Below, piece by piece: positions 8,295-13,915 of a DNA stretch of 14,254 nucleotides. The position numbers and the translations under genes were made by a program. The stretch covers positions 1 to 14,254 of the forward strand of contig DVNA01000050.1 in assembly GCA_018714665.1 (NCBI GenBank). The letters are read 5' to 3'. The notes beneath the pieces were generated by a model. It saw only the letters and a program-made list of their open reading frames with translations. It searched no databases and was not told where the DNA came from. How positions within the stretch are numbered: position 1 is the stretch's first letter; every line of letters starts with the position of its first letter. The DNA comes from Candidatus Gallibacteroides avistercoris (lineage in GTDB: Bacteria; Bacteroidota; Bacteroidia; Bacteroidales; CHK158-818).

Positions 8295-9290
8295 TTAGGG
8301 TACTTCTACTTTATTCAGAATTTCACTTATTACATCTTCGGAAGTGAGATTGTTCGCTTCTGCTTCGTAACTTAACCCGATACGATGGCGCATCACATCG
8401 TAACATACGGCACGGACATCTTCCGGAATAACATACCCCCGGTGTTTTAAGAATGCATACGAGCGGGCAGCCAAAGCCAAATTGATGGATGCACGGGGAG
8501 AAGCTCCGAACGAAATCATCTCTTTCAGATTTTCCAATCCGTATTCCTGGGGGTATCTGGTAGCAAATACAATGTCAACGATATAGCGTTCTATCTTTTC
8601 ATCCAGATAGACTTTACGAACGATGTTACGCGCTTCGAGAATCTCTTCGGCCTTCAAAACCGGGGTAATGGCCGGCCGCTTTCCCATAATGTTCTGTCGA
8701 ATAATCAGTTTCTCTTCTTCTTTCTTGGGATAACCGATGATAACTTTCATCATGAAACGGTCCACCTGAGCCTCAGGCAACGGATATGTTCCTTCTTGTT
8801 CGATCGGGTTCTGAGTAGCCATTACCAGGAACGGTTCATCCAATTTATAGGTTTCTTCTCCGATGGTAACCTGACGTTCCTGCATGGCTTCGAGCAAGGC
8901 ACTTTGTACTTTTGCCGGAGCACGGTTTATTTCGTCTGCCAATACAAAGTTGGCAAACACCGGCCCCTTTTTAACCTGAAATTCTTCTTTTTTCTGGCTG
9001 TAAACCATAGTCCCAACCACATCGGCTGGCAAGAGGTCAGGGGTAAACTGAATACGGCTATACTTGGCATCTATTAGGGATGCTAATGTCTTAATAGCCA
9101 ATGTCTTTGCCAAACCCGGAACCCCTTCGAGCAATATATGTCCATCTGAAAGCAGACCTATTAACAACGAATCAACCAAATGTTTTTGACCTACAATTAC
9201 TTGATCCATGCCCATCGTAATCATGTTTACAAACGAGCTTTTGCTTTCTATCAGCTCATTCAGCTCCCGAATATCTACTGTTTGACTCAT
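8295..9290 (-). CDS. moxR: MoxR-family AAA+ ATPase
   Basis: A 331-residue cytoplasmic ATPase and first gene of the Bat transcript. Walker A is GVPGLAKT at 56-63, Walker B VLADEINRAP at about 116-125, sensor 1 ATQNP at 158-162, and the MoxR phrase EGTYPLPEAQVDRFM at about 166-180; a GASPRAS motif in the C-terminal lid fits sensor 2. Length matches the family. MoxR proteins form rings and act as chaperones for assembly or metal insertion of vWA-domain partners, which fits the three vWA genes behind it. Only 21 bp separate it from the DUF58 gene. A promoter candidate lies 50 bp upstream. Active-site motifs look fully intact. Confidence 0.96.
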   Translation of the reverse strand: MSQTVDIRELNELIESKSSFVNMITMGMDQVIVGQKHLVDSLLIGLLSDGHILLEGVPGLAKTLAIKTLASLIDAKYSRIQFTPDLLPADVVGTMVYSQKKEEFQVKKGPVFANFVLADEINRAPAKVQSALLEAMQERQVTIGEETYKLDEPFLVMATQNPIEQEGTYPLPEAQVDRFMMKVIIGYPKKEEEKLIIRQNIMGKRPAITPVLKAEEILEARNIVRKVYLDEKIERYIVDIVFATRYPQEYGLENLKEMISFGASPRASINLALAARSYAFLKHRGYVIPEDVRAVCYDVMRHRIGLSYEAEANNLTSEDVISEILNKVEVP

Positions 9291-9339
9291 ATTGATATAA
9301 TTTGTTTGTTTAATTTATAATCTACTATTTACATAAACA

Positions 9340-9372
9340 CAAAAATAGACACGTTTGATTTCCATTTTAACA
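9340..9372 (-). promoter_or_regulatory. Candidate Bacteroidetes-type promoter of the moxR-bat operon
   Basis: On the minus strand, TATTTTTG (9347-9340) matches the Bacteroidetes -7 consensus TAnnTTTG exactly. A weak -33 element, TGTT (9372-9369), lies 21 bp upstream. The -7 box ends 50 bp before the moxR ATG, predicting a leader of about 40 nt. It is the only full-consensus -7 match I found in this intergenic region. Confidence 0.5.
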
Positions 9373-9387
9373 GTTATCCCGTTAAAA
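9365..9387. promoter_or_regulatory. Inverted repeat over the -33 region of the moxR promoter
   Basis: TTTTAAC (9365-9371) and GTTAAAA (9381-9387) are perfect 7-bp inverted arms around the 9-bp centre agttatccc. The left arm overlaps the proposed -33 element at 9369-9372. The arm-to-arm centre distance is 16 bp, near 1.5 helical turns, so it could be an operator. It could also be a chance AT-rich repeat. Confidence 0.35.
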
Positions 9388-9411
9388 AAATCTAAGTTAT
9401 TGAAAATGACC

Positions 9412-9436
9412 AAGCCTCCGAAACTTTCGAAGGCTT
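9412..9436 (-). terminator. Hairpin after the HU-LysM gene, probable terminator
   Basis: Ten bp after the stop of the HU-LysM gene, 9412-9423 can pair with 9425-9436. In minus-strand RNA the single mismatch becomes a G-U pair, giving a near-perfect stem, while in plus-strand RNA it would be a C-A mismatch. This favours minus-strand use. The following minus-strand sequence is only modestly U-rich (GGTCATTTTC), so it may be a weak terminator or a transcript-stabilising 3' hairpin. Confidence 0.5.
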
Positions 9437-9445
9437 TCCAGTTTT

Positions 9446-10546
9446 TTATTTTGCTACATTTCCCAGAATTTCGTCGGCCAACGTCTTTGCCTCGTCGATC
9501 CATTGTTGATTTCCGGCATCAATCCGATAATTCTCTTTGGCCGGAATGGATACGGATATCCCTATCGGAATGTTGTCCGGGTTGGATATCTTCTCTTTGT
9601 TCTCCAAATAAATATATACCCAGAACGCTTTATCTCCGTAGTGTTTCAGTGAAAGTTTTGCCAAGGTAAGGCCTTCGGTTATCTTTTCGACGGCAATAGG
9701 AGCCTTCTTGTCTGGATGGGTATCCTCGCCGAGAGTCTGTTCTATCGTATCTTTTTCCAGAGGTAAAATCGCACTTGGTTTTTTCTCTCTCTGCTCAGAA
9801 ACAGCCATTTTGCGTTGTTTCAGCTCTTTCCGATCTTGATATATTTTATATACCACATACCCAACACCGGTTACCGTTGCCAACATCAACAAGACGACTA
9901 CAATATCTTTTATGGCTTTTGCAACATCCGGCCATCCATAAGTTTTTTTTAACGGGAAGGTATCTATTTCTGAATCATCTCCTCTACATTCATTTTTTTT
10001 GTCCGAAATGTCCGAGACGACTTCTTCTTGTTGTTGAGAAAAACCTTCTTTGTCTGATTTACCAGAAATGATAGTTTCGGAGGTCTCTTTATCTGTCGGA
10101 TCTTCCAATTTCTTTTCACGGAGAAACTCTGACGGTATCGTTTCTTGTATTTCAGTGGCCGTATCTTCGGATTGAGTTTTATCATCGTTATCTGTTGTAT
10201 CCGTCATTGCAGCAAAGTCAATATGGTCAGATAACACTACGGTTTCAAAATCGGCAAAGGGGGCATTTACGGCATCTTTCATTTTCTTGTCGGGAACAAA
10301 AGAAAGTTTATAATGTCCCGGAATCTCAAAAGACTCTCCGCTACGTACATTTACACTGTTTCGAGATTCAACCCATACGGATTTAAAGGTCCCTAATCCG
10401 GAGATTTTTAAACTTTCGCCCGAAGATATCACAGCACTTGCCTGGGCAAACAACTCTTTTAAAAATTGTTCTGCCATCTTTTTTGTACATCCTGTACGTT
10501 GGGACAACAAATCGGCCACGTCTGCTAATGAAAGTTTATTCTCCAT
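9446..10546 (-). CDS. HU-domain / transmembrane / LysM-like protein
   Basis: This 366-residue protein combines unusual parts. Residues 1-92 form an HU/IHF-type fold (GESLKISGLGTFKSVWVESR, then IPGHYKLSFVPDKKMKDAVN). Residues 100-200 are a long acidic, S/T/D/E-rich linker. One membrane helix lies at 213-233 (DIVVVLLMLATVTGVGYVVY). A LysM-like module spans about 287-334 (EGLTLAKLSLKHYGDKAFWV, then NPDNIPIGISVSIP). The beta-arm tip reads NVRSG instead of NPATG, so the usual DNA-intercalating proline is missing. There is no signal peptide, so the HU part should be cytoplasmic and LysM periplasmic, able to bind peptidoglycan. Its ATG overlaps the end of the stand-alone HU gene, implying translational coupling. 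Related Bacteroidetes proteins join HU-like (CCDC81-type) domains to SPOR. The function as a DNA-to-wall tether is inference. Confidence 0.88.
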   Translation of the reverse strand: MENKLSLADVADLLSQRTGCTKKMAEQFLKELFAQASAVISSGESLKISGLGTFKSVWVESRNSVNVRSGESFEIPGHYKLSFVPDKKMKDAVNAPFADFETVVLSDHIDFAAMTDTTDNDDKTQSEDTATEIQETIPSEFLREKKLEDPTDKETSETIISGKSDKEGFSQQQEEVVSDISDKKNECRGDDSEIDTFPLKKTYGWPDVAKAIKDIVVVLLMLATVTGVGYVVYKIYQDRKELKQRKMAVSEQREKKPSAILPLEKDTIEQTLGEDTHPDKKAPIAVEKITEGLTLAKLSLKHYGDKAFWVYIYLENKEKISNPDNIPIGISVSIPAKENYRIDAGNQQWIDEAKTLADEILGNVAK

Positions 10547-10832
10547 CCGATAAATTTTCTTTCAGATTATTTTTGATTTGGGTTGACGGCTTAAATGTCA
10601 AAACCATTTTAGGAGGGACCAACATTCTCTTTCCCGTAGCAGGATTTACACTTATTCGTTCCAACTTTTTTCGAGGCTCAAACGTACCAAACCCCTGTAT
10701 AGCAATGGAATCCATTTTTAACGCACTATCCTTTATAATCTCTACCAGATGAGACAACATCTCATTTATCTCATTTTTAGGCATGGGCGAAAGGCGCTTT
10801 TGCAATCTGGTTACAAATTGTTTGTGATCCAT
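10536..10832 (-). CDS. HU/IHF-family DNA-binding protein
   Basis: A 98-residue histone-like protein starting at the ATG at 10832 (MDHKQFVTRLQ); a TTG two codons earlier is in frame but gives a less typical start. The fold is full length: N-terminal helices (MPKNEINEMLSHLVEIIKDS), the GFGTFEPRKK turn, the beta-arm with canonical NPATGKRMLVP and the final KPSTQIKNNL helix. The arm proline is retained, so it should bend DNA as a dimer, with itself or with another HU chain. Its last codons overlap the first codons of the HU-LysM gene by 11 bp in another frame (10536-10546), which suggests both are made in step. It is more diverged than a housekeeping HU. Confidence 0.93.
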   Translation of the reverse strand: MDHKQFVTRLQKRLSPMPKNEINEMLSHLVEIIKDSALKMDSIAIQGFGTFEPRKKLERISVNPATGKRMLVPPKMVLTFKPSTQIKNNLKENLSDGE

Positions 10833-10902
10833 TGACAACGGGTTATGCAGAATTTCGATGCTATATTACACATTTATTTTCATTCTACCAATTTTATCGT
10901 CC

Positions 10903-10916
10903 AACTTTTAAAAGTT
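10903..10916. promoter_or_regulatory. 14-bp perfect palindrome upstream of the HU pair
   Basis: AACTTTTAAAAGTT is a perfect palindrome located 71 bp before the HU ATG and just after the TonB-receptor terminator. A degenerate -7-like TAAATGTG (minus strand, 10876-10869) lies 26 bp downstream of it, with no clear -33 box. The palindrome could be an operator for the HU operon. The region is AT-rich, so chance is possible. Confidence 0.3.
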
Positions 10917-10928
10917 TAAAAGAAATAA

Positions 10929-10962
10929 AAAATCCGTTGCCTTGAACAAGACAACGGATTTT
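10929..10962 (-). terminator. Rho-independent terminator of the TonB-receptor unit
   Basis: AAAATCCGTTG (10929-10939) and CAACGGATTTT (10952-10962) are perfect 11-bp arms. The inner bases continue the stem (CTTG/CAAG), and the one mismatch (10940/10951) becomes a G-U pair in minus-strand RNA. This yields about 15 pairs with a 4-nt loop, followed on the minus strand by a T-rich run (GGATTTTTTATTTC). It starts 15 bp after the receptor stop codon. Confidence 0.9.
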
Positions 10963-10977
10963 AACAAATATCGCTAT

Positions 10978-13293
10978 TTACAAATTGCTTATGCGTATTC
11001 CTATATAATAGGAACGAGGCAAAGTCGGGCCATAAAAATATTTGGAGTCTCTGAGTGCTCCCTGGTCAAAATCTTTCTGGCGACTGTCAAAAATATTTTG
11101 AACTCCTCCATTGAGCTGTAAAATGACACTCTTTTTAAGATTGAAATCGTAACTTAGCTTTACCCCCATATCAAAAAAACGAGGGCTTCTTTCCAATCTA
11201 TCCTCCTCAATATATCCGGCAAAATGTGGCACATACATCTTTCCGGTATATGTTCCTGTAACGGATGCCTGAAAGGCTTTTGTCAGGTTAGAAACAAAGG
11301 TCATATATCCATAATTATTGGGCGTTCGCAACATTTTTTTGACCGGTGTGGCTGTTTCCGACCAATAATGGTACTCTTTAAATCTGTTGGCTTGTACGGT
11401 AAAACCCATTTGCAGTTGAATCATCTGGGTATATGCCAGCTTGGCATCCAGGTTCAGTCCGTACACATAAGCCCCGCTACCATTACGGCGCTCCTGTATC
11501 TGATAACCTTTTTCGTCATGACCCAACGTCTCCAAAACAAAGACATCCTGCAAATCGGTATAAAAAAGTTCCGCCAGTAAATTGGCCTGCCAATCGTCCC
11601 AATTGTTATACAGATCTACCGATCCGCTATAACTGTATGACCGCTCTTCTTTTAAATCGGGAGCAAGTGTTATCACCATCCCCTCTCCTCCCACAGCTGC
11701 TACGTGCAGATCCTCGTCGTATGCCTGCGGAGCACGGAAGCCTGAGGAAAAGGTCAATCGTCCTTGTATCTTGTCACTCGGTTTATACAAAAGATTCACG
11801 CGAGGGCTAAAAATCAGGTGATCTATCAAATTGTGTTTGTCCAACCGGAATCCCGCCAACAAACTCATTTTATCCGCTTTCCACTCATTCTGCACAAATC
11901 CGCTACTGATATGGATGTTTTGTTCCAAATCGCGATTGTATCCCAACATAACATCGTGTAGATCGTTGTAATAGTATTCCGTCCCCAAAGTTAACGTAGC
12001 CGGCGAGAAAAGGCACCTGCGTAAATTCGTCGCATAGGTACTTCCAACCAACCAGGTCAGGTCTTTGGTCTTCCCGTAAGCGTTTTCATCTTGATCGGTT
12101 CCATAATAACTTTTCCGGGAGATATGTTGTGCCGAACTATATACCGATAATTTATGATCATACCCGTTAAAAAACATATCGTATGTAGCCCCTCCACCAT
12201 TGATACTGTGGTCGGTCTGTTCGGTAATGTCCGTTTGATGGGGTTGTAAATCGAATTTATTTCCTCCACGGCGAAACTCGTTCGAAGTATGGTACTCTAC
12301 CGTTAATTTGTTTATCCCAACCGGACGAATGTATCCCCTGAATCCGAAATTCCGGGCATTGATTTTCCCCAACTCCGAAAATCCATCTCCATCTATATCT
12401 AACGGATTGCGCTCCCGATAGGTTTGATAAACCGATATTCCGGCATCGTTGTCTTTCGATACCAATGCCACGTTACCGTTTACTTGCGTCTGCATGGCTT
12501 TTCCACCCAAAGCAGTTACATTAGACGACACTTGATAATAATTCTCAACCGGTTCTCGGGTAATGATGTTGATGGTTCCACCCACTGCATTCGATCCAAA
12601 CAAAGCCGACCCTCCTCCCCGCACAATTTCTACCCGGTCTATCATGTTTACGGGAATCTGCTCCAAGCCATATACCCCACTCAGGGCGCTCATAACCGGG
12701 CGACTGTCTATCAGGATTTGAGAATAGGGACCATCTAATCCATTGATACGTACCTGTGGGAACCCACAATTTTGGCAATTGTTTTCTACTCTCAACCCCG
12801 ATTGATAATTCAACCCTTGTGCTAAATCACAGGCATTCACAGCCTGGAATGTTTTGTGGTTTAAAACATTTACTACCACAGGAGCCGACTTACGGTTTAT
12901 TTCACTTCGACTGGCCGACACGACGACTTCATCCATTACAAATGCCGTTTCTGACAATTCCAATTCAACATATATCGGGACAGAACCGTTAAGTTCTATG
13001 TTTTTTTCTTTCGTTGCATAGCCAGACGCTTCGGCTGTCAAAAGGTAATTTCCTTCTTCTAAAACGGGAAAAGCAAATGTTCCATCTATTTCTGAAAAAA
13101 GAGATGATTCATGAACATGATCGTCTTTACTTTCTGTTATTTTTTTTACGGTCAATACGACTCCCGGGATACCTTCTCCCGAAATTTTTTCTTTTATTAC
13201 GCCGTATATGGAAATTTGGTTCTTATGTTTGGCCATAACGGCATTGCACAATACTGTACCTAACAGCATTGTGCCAATAATCCTCTTTATCAT
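10978..13293 (-). CDS. TonB-dependent outer-membrane receptor (metal/haem type candidate)
   Basis: This is a full-length 771-residue receptor. It has a signal peptide (1-21), an N-terminal carboxypeptidase-regulatory-like beta domain (27-115), a TonB-box-like segment DEVVVSASRS (121-130), a plug domain (about 135-250, with VEIVRGGGSALFGSNAVGGT) and a beta-barrel to the C-terminus, ending GIRISNL. The plug has a CQNC motif at 173-176. A DIDGDGFSE loop (299-307) looks like a calcium-binding DxDxDG motif. In the barrel, FRAP (519-522), H530 and APDL (544-547) recall the FRAP/NPNL boxes of haem receptors, but the match is partial. It imports a ligand across the outer membrane using TonB energy; the ligand is uncertain. 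The small His-rich gene 87 bp upstream suggests metal or haem. A strong terminator follows. Confidence 0.93.
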   Translation of the reverse strand: MIKRIIGTMLLGTVLCNAVMAKHKNQISIYGVIKEKISGEGIPGVVLTVKKITESKDDHVHESSLFSEIDGTFAFPVLEEGNYLLTAEASGYATKEKNIELNGSVPIYVELELSETAFVMDEVVVSASRSEINRKSAPVVVNVLNHKTFQAVNACDLAQGLNYQSGLRVENNCQNCGFPQVRINGLDGPYSQILIDSRPVMSALSGVYGLEQIPVNMIDRVEIVRGGGSALFGSNAVGGTINIITREPVENYYQVSSNVTALGGKAMQTQVNGNVALVSKDNDAGISVYQTYRERNPLDIDGDGFSELGKINARNFGFRGYIRPVGINKLTVEYHTSNEFRRGGNKFDLQPHQTDITEQTDHSINGGGATYDMFFNGYDHKLSVYSSAQHISRKSYYGTDQDENAYGKTKDLTWLVGSTYATNLRRCLFSPATLTLGTEYYYNDLHDVMLGYNRDLEQNIHISSGFVQNEWKADKMSLLAGFRLDKHNLIDHLIFSPRVNLLYKPSDKIQGRLTFSSGFRAPQAYDEDLHVAAVGGEGMVITLAPDLKEERSYSYSGSVDLYNNWDDWQANLLAELFYTDLQDVFVLETLGHDEKGYQIQERRNGSGAYVYGLNLDAKLAYTQMIQLQMGFTVQANRFKEYHYWSETATPVKKMLRTPNNYGYMTFVSNLTKAFQASVTGTYTGKMYVPHFAGYIEEDRLERSPRFFDMGVKLSYDFNLKKSVILQLNGGVQNIFDSRQKDFDQGALRDSKYFYGPTLPRSYYIGIRISNL

Positions 13294-13340
13294 AAATTTA
13301 GTATAATATTACCGCCTTAGAAACAGGCAATAAAACAGTG

Positions 13341-13363
13341 ATTGAATAAATAAAGTATTCAAT
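13341..13363 (-). promoter_or_regulatory. Inverted repeat between the His-rich gene and the receptor gene
   Basis: ATTGAATA (13341-13348) and TATTCAAT (13356-13363) are perfect 8-bp inverted arms with a 7-nt loop. The element lies in the 87-bp gap, 48-70 bp before the receptor ATG. In minus-strand RNA it would form a weak AU-rich hairpin followed by CACTGTTTTATTG. It could be an operator, a processing site that sets the receptor's level apart from its neighbour, or chance. Confidence 0.35.
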
Positions 13364-13373
13364 AAAAACAGGT
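13364..13373. repeat. AAAAACAGGT, copy 1 (before the receptor gene)
   Basis: This 10-bp word appears again at 13848-13857. One copy lies before each gene of the proposed uptake unit. Shorter ACAGGTT copies lie at 13724-13730 and 13831-13837. A regulator site is possible. Confidence 0.3.
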
Positions 13374-13380
13374 TTTTCAA

Positions 13381-13737
13381 TTATGATAAAGAAAATGGGG
13401 GGGCCCGAAGTTGGCAATGGGAATAATAATGAGAGGGAAATGACAGATCAACGTTCATATTCCAAACCAGAAATGCACAAAACCTCTCTTTGAATGTATA
13501 GTTTTGAGGAATATCTGAACCCGAAGCGACATAATGAGACAATGCATGAAACAATACCAATTCATTCGAGGTGTGTTGATGCTGGTCTCCGTTAGAATCG
13601 GATGTTTTATGGGCGTGAACAATGACAACACCGTCTATAATATGAATATGGGTAAAGAAAACGACACAACCAATATAACCCGTAGCCAATACGAGCAAGA
13701 AATAGGAAAGTATTTTATTTCTTACAGGTTGTTTCAT
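13381..13737 (-). CDS. Small histidine-rich membrane protein upstream of the TonB receptor
   Basis: From the ATG at 13737 this is a 118-residue protein (a TTG two codons upstream is in frame but less likely). A hydrophobic helix at about 9-28 (a signal anchor or signal peptide) is followed by HIHIIDGVVIVHAH (30-43), with paired HxH motifs at 30/32 and 41/43 and further His at 53, 55, 64, 68, 103 and 107. The end reads LRAPPFSLS. No catalytic domain is recognised. Short proteins with this HxH-IDGV-HxH phrase occur, as far as I recall, beside TonB receptors or metal efflux genes in Bacteroidetes. A role in binding or sensing zinc, copper, iron or haem in the periplasm is inferred from His content and context. 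It lies 87 bp before the receptor and is probably cotranscribed with it. Confidence 0.75.
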   Translation of the reverse strand: MKQPVRNKILSYFLLVLATGYIGCVVFFTHIHIIDGVVIVHAHKTSDSNGDQHQHTSNELVLFHALSHYVASGSDIPQNYTFKERFCAFLVWNMNVDLSFPSHYYSHCQLRAPPFSLS

Positions 13738-13776
13738 GCACAATAAAAGAGTATTATATTATGTTATGAATTAAGC

Positions 13777-13805
13777 CGAACTTATTTCTTTTTAGCGAGA
13801 CAACA
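13777..13805 (-). promoter_or_regulatory. Weak promoter candidate for the His-rich / receptor unit
   Basis: On the minus strand TAAGTTCG (13784-13777) matches TAnnTTTG at 7 of 8 positions, with a poor -33 TGTT (13805-13802) 17 bp upstream, shorter than the usual 19-21 bp. It sits about 40 bp before the ATG at 13737. The 178-bp intergenic stretch (13738-13915) otherwise shows only the ACAGGT repeats and AT-rich sequence. Confidence 0.2.
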
Positions 13806-13847
13806 CTTTTCTTCAAAACGAGTTTTCAATACAGGTTACTCCTCTAA

Positions 13848-13857
13848 AAAAACAGGT
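13848..13857. repeat. AAAAACAGGT, copy 2 (before the His-rich gene)
   Basis: This is the second copy of the 10-bp word at 13364-13373. A further ACAGGT begins 21 bp away at 13831, in the same orientation, close to two helical turns. The spacing and location upstream of the His-rich gene could mark an operator. Confidence 0.3.
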
Positions 13858-13915
13858 GGTATAAAACATTTTTATCCTCTTTCAAAACCATTGGTGTTAC
13901 GGGAAAACAAATGTC

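Noticed and set aside
9315..9503. Minus-strand 62-codon frame between the HU-LysM gene and moxR
   Set aside because: It overlaps the end of the HU-LysM gene, the hairpin and the moxR promoter; its composition is not protein-like.
12545..12778. Alternative minus-strand frame inside the TonB receptor
   Set aside because: It lies fully inside the receptor plug in another frame, has no recognisable domain, and the receptor frame is clearly the coding one.
13738..13915. Cobalamin or other riboswitch upstream of the His-rich/receptor unit
   Set aside because: No long conserved stem-loop pattern or B12-box-like sequence is visible; only short repeats and AT-rich DNA are present.
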